Positions 38,001 to 50,789 of a stretch of DNA of 64,000 nt are shown here, piece by piece. The position numbers were made by a program, and so were the translations under genes. Below the pieces are notes generated by a model. That model made no database searches, had not been told where the DNA came from, and worked only from the letters and a program-made list of their open reading frames with translations. The first letter of the stretch is position 1; every line of letters begins with the position of its first letter. The stretch comes from Avena insularis (taxonomy: Eukaryota > Streptophyta > Magnoliopsida > Poales > Poaceae): the NCBI GenBank assembly GCA_023614405.1, contig CM042693.1, positions 159,852,731 through 159,916,730 on the forward strand. Reading direction: 5' to 3'.

Positions 38001-39284
38001 TCTTAGACAGATAGATCATATGATGGTCTATGTACTCACCATTGTCACTGGTTGTAGTGGTTGCTAGTGGTGGATCTTGTGGTAGCTTGATCTTGTGCTC
38101 CCATGGTATATTTAGCTCCTGACTTGTCCTTTATCTAGCCCATCATCTCTTGTTCCTGATGGCTTGACCTTGGTCTTGCTATCCCCCTGATCTTCCCCCT
38201 CCTTATGTCACCATCTTGGTGATGTGATCTTGGGCTTTGATTGGTTTGGCTGCTGGCTGTTGTGCTTGGTTTAGCTGCTGGCTGCTAAGCTTGATGTGTA
38301 GAAGCAAAAGATTGATGTGGTTGTGTGCTTGCCCACGGCTGTGTTGATGGTTTTGTGTTGCTGGGTTGTTGCTAATGTGCTGACAGCACACACCATGCAA
38401 TCTGGTGTGTGTGCTGCCTGTGTGCTTGCTGTGCACTTGTGGACATGTTCAGAATTTTGAAATTGACTATTATTTGGTTACTTTTACATGGCTGGTGAAA
38501 CTTGACCCTCTTTGCTGTCATTTGACTTCTGGCTAAAAATTATGAAAGATACATTCTTTCAATTTTCGTGAAACTTGCCCCTTTTTAATAGAATTACTCA
38601 ATGATGAATCTTGATCAGTGCATTTCACTGACAAGTCTGAGAGTAAAACATTTCTAACCCTAACTTTCTTTATTTTTTTATTAGTGTTTGTTTTGCAGGT
38701 ACAGATTTGAAGATGAAGATTTTAGTTTAGGTTTCCTTTATAGAATAGTTAATGTAATCTTCTTTATTCTTTTGTAATTTTCATTTTATTATTTTGTAAT
38801 CTTCATTTTATTGTTTTGTAATAAAGATTATATTATTATCAATAAAGAAATATTTTTTCTTTATTTATTTGCTATTGGGAAGTTTGTGGATAATTTCAAT
38901 AAGTTACATTTTTTGCAACTTATTGATTGAATGAAAATATGAAATAAATATTCATATTCTTAATTGTTTTCTTTAGATAAAGTTTGAGTTATATTGATTA
39001 ACTCTTAATTAAATCAAGATTCAAAAATCATTTGAATTATAATTCAAACACTAAAATTCTAAATTCAAATTTCATTTCCCAAAACACATAATTTCACAAA
39101 GATCATATCAAAGTCATTAGCAAACATTCTTTAAGACTAAATCTAATCTCAAAGTATGAAAGTAACCTTGATCACTTTAGTTTTTTTGGCGAAAAATTTA
39201 CCCACATTTTCACAGATGAATGCATGGAACATTTCAATTTCCTAAATCTACCCTTCGTTAGTTCCTAAATGCTAGGATGTTACA
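35065..39284 (-). repeat. Gypsy 3' LTR (left)
   Basis: 4220 bp; + strand start TGCGGTGACCCAGC and end CTAGGATGTTACA. Compared with the right LTR it lacks about 35 bp near 35526 and 585 bp at 37561, and has substitutions throughout. No open frame of significance. Confidence 0.93.
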
Positions 39285-39300
39285 AACTTCCCCCCTTAAA
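39285..39300 (-). other. Gypsy polypurine tract
   Basis: On minus, TTTAAGGGGGGAAGTT lies immediately before the LTR start TGTAACATCC. It is the expected plus-strand primer. Confidence 0.9.
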
Positions 39301-39416
39301 TTAAAATTCGTCCTGAAGTTTGTTGAGATGTACCTGAATAGTTCTGGATAGGCTTTCCTTAAATCCCCTCTTTCTTTTTTTTGAAAGGAATGCGGTAGGG
39401 AACACCCCTCTTTCTC

Positions 39417-40817
39417 CTAGGTAGCTTCTTTTTCAGGGTGATGTTCCCATTGTACTTTGCAATATTTGATTGCTCTGTTCCTCAACCTTTTCCAGTTTTC
39501 TTCCAAAATTTTACAGGGTTTTTCAATATAGGTCAAATCTGCTTGTAGTTCTATTTCCTGATGTGTGATTGCATCATCTGGAACTTTCAAACATTTACGA
39601 AGTTGTGACACATGGAAAACATTATGCACTTGAGCCAATCTTGATGGTAACTCTAAAGCATAAGCTATAGTTCTGTTTTGACTCAATATCTTGAATTGTC
39701 CGATGTATCTTGGACTCAATTTTCCTTTAACTCCGAACCTTTTCACCCCTTTCATTGGACTTACTTTCAAATAAACCATATCTCCCACTTCTGGATGCCA
39801 TGATCTTCGACTTTGATCCGCATAACTTTTCTGCCTACTTTGAGATATTTTCAGTCTATCCCTGATCTTATCAATGATATCTTGTATTTCCTTGATATAA
39901 TCTGGCGCAAATTCTTTGCTGCTTCCTGGCTCATACCAACATATCAGTGATCTACACTTCCGTCCATACAGAACTTGGTATAGAGCTGCCTTCAGACTAC
40001 TCTGATAGCTATTGTTGTAGGAAAAATCTACCAATGGTAGATGATCTTCCCATGTACCTCCAAAATCTAGTGCACAAGCTCTTAACATGTCTTCTAGTAT
40101 ATGATTTTTTCTTTTAGTTTGAGCTCCTGTCTTAGGATGATATGATGTGCTGAAATCTAACTTTGAACCAAGTGCTTCATGCAATTGTTTCCAAAATGCT
40201 GAAGTAAACACTGATCCCCTATCAGTTATGATCTTTTTGGGTACTCCATGCTTACTTACTATCTCTTTGACATATACTTCAACTAACTTCTCGGCATTAT
40301 CTTTTTGATTCATCGGAATAAAATGTGCACTCTTAGTGAGTATGTCCACAATTACCCATATCATATCCTTCCTTTTTGGTGTCATGGGCAATCCTGTGAT
40401 GAAGTCCATACCTATTTCCTCCCACTTCCATTCAGGAATTTCCAAGGGTTGTAATGGTCCTGCTGGACTTTGATGTTCAGCCTTCACCCTTTGGCAAGTA
40501 TGGCATACAGATACATATTTAGCAATGTCCCTTTTCATGTTATTCCACCAGAATAGTTCTTTCAAATCCATATACATCTTAGTACTTCCCATATGTATAG
40601 AATATGGTGTTTCATGTGCTTCTCTGAGTATGATATCACGAATCTCGTTCACATCTGGAACACAAAGACGGTCTTGAAACCATAAAGACTCATAATCCCC
40701 AAGGCGAAAAACTGATTTTTTCCCTTGAGATATCCTCCGAATTTCCTCAGAAATAAAAGGATCTTCTGCTTGATGTCTAAAAATTTCTTGCTTAAGATCA
40801 ACATCACCTTTCTGCAA
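39417..40817 (-). pseudogene. Gypsy integrase with chromodomain end
   Basis: 466 codons open. The HHCC zinc finger is at about residues 69-112 (HETPYSIH ... CHTCQRVK). The core domain has first Asp in GMDFITGLP (about 138) and second Asp in IITDRGSVFTS (about 199). The catalytic Glu position reads GAQTKRKN where the family has QTER, so Glu is replaced by Lys and the enzyme should be dead. A C-terminal GKLSPRYIGQF motif follows, then a chromodomain-like segment (IEKPCKILEENWK, IKYCKVQWEHHPEKEAT) cut by TAG where Trp is expected. It is out of frame with the RNase H piece upstream. Confidence 0.9.
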
Positions 40818-41491
40818 CTACCTGCATAGTAGCTAATCCTCCAAGAACCTCTGTTCTAATGAATTGAAGTTCTAATCTTTCCAAGTCCATTTGTAACTCC
40901 TTTGGTAGCTCCCTATTGCTAGGATGAATATTTGCACTCTTTCTGCTTAAAGCATTTGCTACAACATTTGCTTTCCCTGGAGTATAGTTGATTGTTAAAT
41001 CATAATCCTTGATTGGTTCCAACCAACGCTTCTGTCTCATATTCAATTCCTTTTGAGTGAAGAAATATTTGAGACTTTTATGGTCAGTGTATAACTCACA
41101 TCTAGCTCCATATAGGAAATGCCTCCATCCTTTCAGCGCAAACTACTTCTGCTAACTCTAAATCATGAGTTGGATAGTTGACTTCATGTGGTTTCAGTTG
41201 TCTTGAACCACAAGCAATCACTTTCCGATCTTGCATTAATACACAACACAAACCTTCTTTAGGTGCATCACAGTATATTGTGAAGTCCTTCCCTGTTTCA
41301 GGAACTGCTAAGATTGGAGCTGTGGTTAACCTAGTCTTCAACTCTTGAAAACTTGCTTCACATTTCTCATCCCACTTGAATGGTGTATTCTTCCTTAATA
41401 ATTTGGTCATTGGTCCGGCTATTTTGGAGAAACCTTCAATGAATCTCCGATAATAACCACCCATTCCTAAGAAACCTCGAATTTGCTTCAC
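40804..41491 (-). pseudogene. Gypsy RNase H region
   Basis: 41491-41102 gives the RT thumb/connection ([14 protein letters not shown]) and the RNase H start [18 protein letters not shown] with first catalytic Asp, then [16 protein letters not shown] with the Glu. A frameshift near 41120 is followed by the remainder in another frame: [13 protein letters not shown] around 41085-41050, then [19 protein letters not shown] and VVANALSRK in 41046-40804. Three frames are therefore needed, and this copy cannot make a continuous protein. Confidence 0.85.
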
Positions 41492-42225
41492 ATTGATTGG
41501 TCAGTCCACTCTAGTACTGACTGAACTTTAGATGGATTCACAGCAATTCCATCCTTACTGATCACATGACCGAGAAATTCTACCTCATCTAGCCAAAATT
41601 CACACTTACTGAACTTAGCATAAAGTTTGTGTTCTCTTAAAGTCTGCAATGCCGTTCTCAAATGATCAGCATGCTCTTCCTTATCCTTGGAATATATCAG
41701 AATATCATCAATAAAGACTATGAAGAACTTGTCCAAATATTGCATGAAGATCTTGTTCATCAGATTCATGAATATTGTCGGTGCATTGGTCAAACCAAAT
41801 GGTACTACCAGATACTCATGGTGTCCATATCTCGAGACAAATGCTGTCTTTGGAACATCTTCCGGTTTGATTTTTATTTGATGGTATCCGGATCTTAAAT
41901 TGATCTTTGAAAATACTCCAGCCCCTTTAACTTGATCAAACAAATCTTGAATTCTTGGTAAAGGATACTTATTCTTGATAGTAACGTTGTTTAGGTTTCT
42001 ATAATCACCACAGATTCTTCTTCCACCATCTCTCTTATCTACAAATATTACGGGTGTTCCCCATGGAGATACACTTTCCTGAATAAATCCTTTTCTGGCT
42101 AACTCATCAATTTGCTCTTTGAGTTCTTTTAACTCTTTGGGTACCATTTTATATGGTGCTTGAGCTATTGGTGCTTTGCCAGGAATTAGGTCAATAGTGA
42201 ACTCTATCTCCTGGTCTGGTGGCAT
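41488..42225 (-). pseudogene. Gypsy reverse transcriptase
   Basis: An open frame of 245 codons with the RT fingers and palm: [26 protein letters not shown], then motif A as [12 protein letters not shown]. The family has KIDLRSGYHQ, so the first catalytic Asp is Asn here. Motif C is intact as [24 protein letters not shown] closes the domain. Frameshifts separate it from protease upstream and RNase H downstream. Confidence 0.92.
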
Positions 42226-42299
42226 TCCCGGTATCTCTACTGGAAAACGTCTTGAAATTTATTTACTATAGGATTCTCTTCCAATTTGACCTCTTTCAT

Positions 42300-42722
42300 T
42301 CAGTTCAACTGCAGATCCACCATGATATGACTGTGCTTATCTGCTTGGTAAACTATCCTTGCTCCACTTGGAGTTTTGATTGAGACAGTTTTCTCCTCAC
42401 AATTTATCTGAGCTTCGTGTTCCATCATCCAATCCATTCCTAGCACTACTGCAATTCCCTTAAAAGGAATCACATACAGGTCTGCGAAATATGTACAACC
42501 ACAGATCGAGATAACCTGAGCTTTTTTTATGTGGCGTACAATCACATTCCCTCCTGCCGTAACTACGGTCATAGGACTTTCTAACGTTGCCCTTCTAATC
42601 CCAAACTTATCACAAATTTCTTCATAAATGAATGAAGTAGTTGCACTAGTATCAAATAGAACTTTGCCGGGATTGGTAAGGATATTGAGCGTACCTATCA
42701 CTGCATGCTCCGAATTATCCAC
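42300..42722 (-). pseudogene. Gypsy aspartic protease
   Basis: Reads in the same frame as gag. The active-site loop is VLFDTSATTSFI, where retroviral-type proteases have D(T/S)GA, so the Gly is Ser here. GIAVVLGMDWMMEHEAQINC follows, the conserved C-terminal Gypsy protease block. A frameshift between here and the RT frame (42225-42300) breaks the polyprotein. Confidence 0.88.
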
Positions 42723-42879
42723 CTCCTCGAGGGTTGCACAATTCCGTTTTCTAGTAGGTCTGTTCCTCTTGCCATTGTTGTTCTTGCCATTATTTCCTCC
42801 TTTATTGGGTTGTCCATTTCCTCCACTGGCTTATCCTCCTCCCTTGGTAGGCCAACCTCCTAGTGGTTTGCTCGGACAA

Positions 42880-43907
42880 TCTGGCTTGATATGTCCCTTC
42901 TGACCACAACCGTAACATATCACTACAGGCTTTTTGCATTCCCTCTAGAAATGCCCTGGAATTCCACAATTGTTACAAATAACATTCCTTCTCTGATTGG
43001 ATTGATTTCCACCACTGCCCTTGTTATAGTTATAGTTATAGTTATTGTTATTGTTGCCATAATTCCTGTTCCGAGGTTTGAACTCCAGGTTAGGTTTAGG
43101 TTTGCTTGCCTGAATCCTCTTGGTTTACTTTTTGGCTCTCTTCCTCCTATCCTCTTGGACATTCTTATAATCATCTTCAAAAGTAATGGCTGCATCCAAC
43201 AAATGCTGATAAGTTTGCTTATTGGCTAACCTTAGCTGCATCTTCACAAATGGATTTAATCCACGCAGAAAACGCTTCTTCCGCTTCTCTTTAGTGTTGA
43301 CATCCTCCTTGGCATAGCGAGAAAGTTGACTAAACTCCCGGATGTACTTCATGACACTAGTATATCCTTGATGAAGCTCCTCAAATTCTCTCCGCTTCAA
43401 CTCCATAACACTTTCCGGAACATGATATTCACGGAATCGCTACTTGAACTCTTCCCAGGTAAACTCCCTTCCTGGTGGTTGCATGGCCAACTGATTCTCC
43501 CACCATGATGCTGCAGGTCCAGTCAGACGATGAGTTGCATACCTCAATTTCTCCTCATCATTGCAACCTACAGTCTTCAACTTCCTTTCAGTATCTGCTA
43601 GACAATCTTCTGCATCCATTGGTTCTGGAGCTGATGCAAAAGGTAACGATCTTGCATTCTGGAAATCAGAGAGACTCACGCCTCCACCTTCAAGTGCCCT
43701 CTGATTTGGTCGTCCCAGCAGCTCTTCCATGAACTTGTTCTGGGTATCTTGCATCATTTGCATGCATTGCAAGAAGATCTGCTCCATTAATGGCCTCATT
43801 GGTGGTGGTGGTAATGCTCCTTGATTTGCTGCATCTGCATCGGCCTTCTCCTTGGCCTCTCGCTCCATCCGCTACTGCTCAGTTTCAATTTCTACACCCG
43901 TATCCAT
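42880..43907 (-). pseudogene. Gypsy gag with two zinc knuckles
   Basis: The probable start is ATG at 43907 (MDTGVEIETEQ), with a stop at codon 12. The frame then reopens at 43868. Capsid-like sequence includes FQNARSLPFASAPEPMDAED, LTGPAASWWENQL and FEELHQGYTSVMKYIREFSQ, the retrotrans_gag pattern. Stops at about 43439 and 43123 interrupt it. An Asn/Tyr-rich linker leads to two CCHC knuckles: CNNCGIPGHF*REC (about 42940-42985, with a stop inside) and CYGCGQKGHIKPDC (about 42885-42925). These bind the genomic RNA in the family. Confidence 0.88.
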
Positions 43908-44180
43908 GACCCTCTAGTCCTACAACATAAAGCGAATACTCATAATTACATCATGCCCATGTGTTCTGAGCTCGACTTTACGCACAGAATTAGTCACAAT
44001 ATGAAGATCCAAAGAAAATCCAAATATGCATTTTACATATTAAACATAATATCATAATGATACAAAGTTCTTACAACTATACCATATAGGTATAATCACA
44101 AAACTATCATATTCATCTCACTATCTTATTACTTGGAGTACAATACATAGTACTTGATATCACTAACTAGTTTCCTCCTT

Positions 44181-45440
44181 CTAGTAGTAACTACGCTCAT
44201 CATACATGCCTGATGTCCAACCGTGATGACGTGTTGTTCCTCGCACAGTTTGTGGAACAAATGGCCTTCCAGAAGGAACATACTCTGTATCTGAAGTGTT
44301 AGGACTTGAGTCATTACTCAACTTGAGCGCATTGACTCCCTCCAGCTCAGCTGAAAAGTTTTCAGAAACATATTCAACATTATCTCCAACCTGCATCTCC
44401 TGAGCTTCATTCCTTGAGTTGTCAACAGGATACGCAGATCCTGCCGCTTCCCAGGTGCTCTCTTGGGCAAGATAGTTAAACACTAGATAATGTATATTCC
44501 CTGGGTTTTGAGAAGATGTTGATGATTCAAACACTCTCTCCTCGGGATCTTCTTCTTCACCCTGATCATCTATTGACATGGTATTTCTACTACTGTTACT
44601 AGGGTTAATTCTTGCACCCATCCAGCTGGATTGTCCAACGGTTCTGTCAGAACCATCTGTGGACATCTGGTGTTCTAGAGATATTTCATACGATCCCATT
44701 CTCCAACCATCCGAATTCTCAATAGGAAGTTCTGAGTCAGAACCCTCGTCTGAGCCCTATGGTACTACATACCTCATATCAATAGTAGGATCATGTATAG
44801 GTTCAGGTCTTGGTGAATAAGGATATGGTATAAAAGATTCATGATCTATAGGTATATCCTTAAAGATAGGTGTTGTGCTACTACCTGCTTCCTTCTCTAA
44901 CTGGAATGCTAACTACTTCCTCCTTTCCGGATCAGTTAGATCCTCTAACATATCATTTTTATCTTCAACAATCACTTGATGTGTCTTATAAAAAGACGCA
45001 ACGAGTGTTCGGTATCTATCCATAAACTTGGAAGCTAACTTAGGATGTTTCTTAACCAGAGTAAGATGATCCGGTGTAGGCTCCGAGTCTATGGAATCAT
45101 GAGGTATCACGGAGAATGTACTACCTTCTAACTCCTTGGTTTTCTGCTCCCGGATATTAGCTATCGCCTCCACAACATCAACATGATATGCTGCTAAATG
45201 ACTCCTACCTTCTCCTATAGGTAGATCGTGATATAATCGAAGCTCCTCTGGGAGTTGGATACTCACATGATACTTGGATAACATCCGGCCATCAAGGTAA
45301 GTGATAGTGTTCACTGGAATTCTAGTTGGACAACTAAAGAGCTTTAAACGTTGACGGAGTTGGTCTGTGAATGATCCTTGATAATCATCAAGAGTCTCCT
45401 CTTTCCGTACCAAAGTCTGTTTTGGAAACTTTGGTGCCAT
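44181..45440 (-). pseudogene. Extra sense ORF between PBS and gag, unidentified
   Basis: The frames 45440-44913 and 44699-44181 are in phase and joined through two TAG codons (about 44911 and 44758), giving about 420 codons. It lies between the primer binding site and gag on the coding strand, separate from gag. The N-terminal half looks globular (MAPKFPKQTLVRKEE, YHVSIQLPEELRLYHDLP, MDRYRTLVASFYKTHQ). The C-terminal half is acidic and Ser-rich (DDQGEEEDPEERVFES). No known domain recognised. Extra ORFs before gag are described in some Gypsy lineages such as Ogre/Tat; its role here is unknown. The alternative is a captured host fragment. Confidence 0.7.
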
Positions 45441-45644
45441 ATCTCTGTATATCAGAAAAATAGTTTTGATTAGTATCCAATAATATATTGCATCATAACA
45501 AAGAATTATCGCACTAAAATATATAACGGAATATTCTCAATTGAATACCCATTATAATACTTTTAGAGAATTCTTTATCGTTGCTAAACTTTTCTACAGG
45601 TAATACCCTTTACTAGGTTTCCAACCTAAGGTTAAAGCAATTTT

Positions 45645-45655
45645 CTCTGATACCA
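45645..45655 (-). other. Gypsy primer binding site (initiator Met-tRNA)
   Basis: On minus, LTR end ..GTCACTGCA is followed by GT and then TGGTATCAGAG, complementary to the 3' end of initiator Met-tRNA. Confidence 0.92.
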
Positions 45656-48200
45656 ACTGCAGTGACCCAGCATACCACTGCATGTGTACTACACTATAGT
45701 CGTTGACATGACATCCACAGAACACCGTTCCGTAAATATCACATCCCTCAGAGTGGTACAACAGAAACATTGCGGGTCCATATTACACTTATACACACAT
45801 TATTATTATTACAATACCGGAAGTTCAAGAGTTCCTAAAGATTCAACTTACAAACCAAAATATAAAGTGTTTCAGTGGAATTTAAAAGTAGCAACTCCGA
45901 CTAGGAGTTGAGCTCAGCAGCTTATTCTATAGAGTTCATGCTGCTCGGCTCTGTTGGTTACTACTAACTAGGGTACTTAGTTGGCCTCATTATCATTGAC
46001 ACCGTAGAGGATTTCGTAATCCACTCCTTCAGCACCTCCAGATATATCAGGTTCCTCGTAGAACACTTCTTCTTGCAATTCGGCTGCATACATTGGCACA
46101 TCTTCGGGATCCTCAGAGTCTAAGCAAGGGATCAAAGGAAAGGATGAGTAACAGCGTTACCCAACAAGTTCATTATATGCAAGGTGGGAAGTTTGATGCT
46201 CTAACTAGCACCTCGGATTATAAATCCTTGGATCTATGCAATTTTTGTAAATCTTTCTTCAAAGATTGATTTTATTATGAAAAACTATGACCATCAGCCT
46301 TCACAGGTTGACCAGAACTTTCACGGAGTTCCTTTCCTGGCGCGTTCGTAGCTCCTTCCCGGAACAGGGAGTAACAAGTTACAGTTCTTACACTCTGCAG
46401 ACGTGCGTTACTTTACCCATGAGAGATCAACTCCTTGTTGCACAACCGGGCGTACTTTCCCGTCCATAATTCCATGATGTGGGGCCCCGTAGTTGGTCCA
46501 AGACAATCACTGCCCCCTTCGTGACCTCGCATGCCTCCTTGGTGTACACCATGCCCACATAATGAATTACGACAATGGGTTGTACAAACCTTTAGATGCC
46601 AGAACTATCGTGGGACGATGAGGGTTCCCACCCATATGTTGCATATCCTCTACGAATTACCAATTAATATGCACTCTACGAGGATAACAGCCATGACCTG
46701 CACATCCGTCTTCATGCGAGAGGAAGAAGATACAGCTGACTTCTCTGTCCCATTCCATCCTCATGTCTAACGCGTAATTTACGGCGCTAGAATCACTGAT
46801 GTCAGGGGTTATTAAGTCCCTAATTGATTATCATTGTTGCAAATAGAACCCTAAGTTCCATTGCTCCATTATATCATCACTTAGGATGATATCTATGATT
46901 TCTTTATTTGTGAAAATAATATTTTCTTTCTTTTATAGCATATATGATAACACACAATTTGCAAATACTTTGACAAAGACTCTTCAAAGGACATGAGCAA
47001 GTGATGAACTTGCCTTGTGATGGCAAGGTAGTGAAGTTTGATGCTTGCACTGGACCTTGAGCTTCTATGTCTATAAAAACGTCATTATTTCCCGGTAAGG
47101 ACAATATTTAAAGAAGCAAAATGATTATGCAAGTAATGTAATGCATCATTTAATTTGATATGCATTTTCCCTATTATTAATAAAATTATTTCTAATAATA
47201 AAGGATTTATAAATATTATTTTTTAATATTTATAATAGAATATGGTATTCTTTTATTTTATTTCTCTTTTATTTGACTTTTATTGATTTAATAATTCTTT
47301 AAATAATTATCATTTAAATATCAAAAATTGTTATTAAATATTTGTTTAGTATTTTTCTAAAATACTAACAAATTAATATATGATGAAAGTGAATTTAAAT
47401 TAATTTAATCATCTTTCAATAATTTTGTAAAATTCCATAAGGGTTATAAAAAATGCAAAAATCTTAATATAATTTATGTGTCTAAAATTTTATTTCTTAA
47501 TTTATTTGGATAGTGTGGATTATTGTGAATCCAAAAATATTTTATTTATAATTTTGGACTTTTATTTTATTTTCTAGAATTTAATTAATTTCAGGGGTAT
47601 TTTGGTCTTTTCCTATTTATTAAAACAGGCCTTAAAGGTTTCTGGGATGGCTTGTTCTTATTGGGCCCTGCTAGCCCATGAGACTTAGTTAAAACAGCCA
47701 CCCTGAAGGGTTCTGGCCCACTTGGCCCACCTTCTCGCCGCCTCTCACCCTCGAGCTCACTCCTCTCCTCTTCTGCCCCTGACACCGTGGTCGGTGATAT
47801 CGCCGCCGCGATTCCCGCCGTCGTGGGCCGTTCTGATCGCTGCCGTGGTGCACTAGGAGGTTGTCGACTATGCCCATCCTTTCTATCCAAGTAGATTTGA
47901 GCATGGGGCTCTCCTGCGATGGATCGATGTCGTCCCAAACCCTAGGGTTTGGGGGTTGGCGTGGATCTTAGTGCAGCCGCTGCCGTCGTGCGTCGTGGTG
48001 ATTCACCTCACCTCTAGGCATGGTCATGGTCGCCACCGTGGCGCTGTATGGGTCGCAGCGCCCCTCCTGAGGGTGCTCCCCGTGCCGCCATGGTCGTCGG
48101 CCACCTCTGCTTCCTCTTCTGGTCTTCAGCGAGGACCTTTGGAGAGTTCTTTTACTCTTCCCCTTGTGATCTCTCTGTGATCGATCCACCTATGCTAGAC

Positions 48201-48785
48201 GTTGGTAGTGACCTCTCTGGTTACTGTCTTGTCCTGGTTAAGATAATTTGTTCCATTTAGGGTTCATATCCTGGTGTTGATTATCTACTGGATGAATTAG
48301 AGCATTTGTTGATGGTCTCTATGCATGCTGAATGATTATTAGCTTGAGGCTTTCTACTTAAGATGAACTGTAATGGTTCTGGTGGCTTATTGGATGATTT
48401 TATGCTTAGATTTCATATGATCCAGATGATATAGTTTCTCTGAAATCAATGCTTGGTATAGTCAGTGGGTTTGATAACATACCCCTGTCCTTACTTGATT
48501 AAGGATAATGAGTATGGTGTGATGTAATCACTGTCCTAGTGTTGTTGGCTTGAGAATTCATGTGTGGTTTGATATCACAATGATCTTAGACAGTGAAGAT
48601 TTACATAGGAATGTCCTAATTATGATTCCTGTAATGAAAAGAAATTGATTGGTAGATTGAATGATTGAATCTGTGATGCTGGAATGCTTATTCTGATTTA
48701 TGTAGAATTGTTCTTGTGACACCATCTTTGTATGGCACACAAGATTGATTTTACTCCATTGATTGGGTTGGTTTAAGCTTAAGAC
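48201..48785. other. LTR segment absent from the other LTR
   Basis: The left LTR goes directly from GCTAGAC to AAGCTTGGC at 37561. Here 585 bp intervene. AGAC occurs at both edges (48197-48200 and 48782-48785), a short direct repeat typical of illegitimate-recombination deletions. No transposon ends are visible on the segment. Confidence 0.85.
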
Positions 48786-49689
48786 AAGCTTGGCTTTAAA
48801 AGATAAGTAGAAATGTTCTTTTCTGAAATCCCTAAGACCAATGATGTTGGTCTGAGGCTTAGGGGTTAGGCTTTATCTAATTGATTTATATGGATAGTTC
48901 TGGTAGTGGTACCAGATACTGTTTCTTGAATCAAAGATTGAAAAAAATGATAGTAGGCTTGATCACTTATATGGATCAAAATATTAACTTGTAAGGTGCT
49001 ACCCTTATCCTAGGGATGTGCTTAGAAATTAAATCTTAGCTATATTTATTATTGAATTGGAATATAGCTTGATAGCCAAAATCAATGATGTTGTTCTGAG
49101 TTTTGGTTGGATCCTTGTATTTTGCTGTTTGCTCTTAGAGTTTAAAATCTCAATGATGGATTCACCCCACTTGGGTGCTTTCTGAGAGTTTGAATATGAT
49201 ACAGATCATGTATGCTTGTCTAATCTTAGATAGATAGATCATATGATGGTCTATGTACTCACCACTGTCACTGGTTGTTGTAGTTGCTAGTGGTGGATCT
49301 TGTGGTACCTTGATCTTGTGATCCCCTGGTATATTTAGCTCTTGGCGTGTCCTTGATATAGCCCATCATCTCCTAATCCTGATGGCTTAACCTTGGTCTT
49401 GCTATCCCCCTGATCTTGCCCCTCCTTATGTCACCATCCTGGTGATGTGATCTTGGGCTCTGATTGGTTTGGCTGCTGGCTGTTGTGCTTAGTTTAGCTA
49501 CTGGCTGCTAAGCTTGATGTGTAGAAGCAAAAGATTGATGTGGTTGTGTGCTTGCCCATGGCTGTGTTGATGGTTTTGTGTTGCTGGGCTGTTGCTAAGG
49601 TGCTAACAACACACACCATGCAATCTGGTGTGTGTTCTGCCTGTGTGCTTGCTGTGCACTTGTGGATATGTCACTATAAGAAATGTGTT

Positions 49690-49925
49690 ATTCTATGACC
49701 TTCTAATAGTGACCGTGAACAAAATCGTCATAGAGTTATGACGATTTTGCATAAGATGGTCGTAAATAGTTAAAGAGGGCCTATAGCCTAGAAAATTACG
49801 ACGATTTTGCTAAAAATCGTCATAGTTACTTTAGATGAAATCGTCATAATATGGTGGAGGCAGCCTATGGTGTTACTTGTAGCTCACTATGACGATTTTA
49901 AATCGTCATATTGTCCAAAATAGCA
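49690..49925. repeat. CACTA-3 left sub-terminal repeats
   Basis: AAAATCGTCATA and TATGACGATTTT recur at least six times in both orientations. They probably represent transposase-binding sites, by analogy with other CACTA elements. Confidence 0.85.
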
Positions 49926-50789
49926 TAACTTGAAATGAGTAGTCAGCCACATCAACAATTGCGCCTATGTGGCGTGTCTATGTGTTAGTTTTTTACTATA
50001 TGTATTATACATGTGTCAATATTGGCTTATATGTCAATATTTAGTAGGATTATATTAGTCAAAAATAGACATGCAAATTATTAGATATAATTTAATAATT
50101 ATATTAATATTTTTTTTAATAGAAAACTCGAAATTTACTACATAAATAGAAGAATTATTAGTAAAAAAAAGGGTTAGCCTAAGCTTCGAACCCACGATCA
50201 TGCGGTCAAACAAGGACAATCATAACCAATAGGCCATTCAAGTACTTCTGTAATATTATAATCACGACGTGATTTTAATCCCCCTGGACGCGGCCTTTGT
50301 GGAAATAATACTAAAAAATAAGCTGGCCTGGGAGTCAAACTCATCACCTCCCAGCGGCGGCAACAACCCAATACCACTACACCCCTTATACGTTTGTGTC
50401 AAAATACTACATCGACACCTTATAACTAACAATAAGTGGGTCCGGTGGGATTGTCGATTGGGATGGAGGTGGGCTGTCTGTGGGAAGGAAGGTGGGCTTC
50501 ATTGTTAGCTGGGCCGACTTTAATTGCACGCTGTATATTAGGTTGGTCTAGTTACAGTATTTTTTTTTCTGTTTCTTAATTTTTTTGTAGCTTTTTCATA
50601 GGAAGTCCAAAATAATTGTTTGTTGTCTCTAAATTTTTATAAAATTCAATAGATTATCTTAGGGTGTTAAATATAAATACTTTTATTATTTAAAAATAGT
50701 AGATTTACTAATTTCACATTAGTCCATAGTAGGGACAATATCATAATTTAAAATATGAGTTTGAAACTAGGGAGTGATAATTCTCCTTT
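49926..50789. other. AT-rich CACTA-3 interior, no gene seen
   Basis: Noncoding, with short frames only. A TTCGAACCCACGATC phrase near 50189 resembles a tRNA B box, but no tRNA fold could be made out around it. Confidence 0.5.

Noticed and set aside
50180..50240. tRNA-like B box TTCGAACCC
   Set aside because: No A box at the right distance and no cloverleaf could be drawn.
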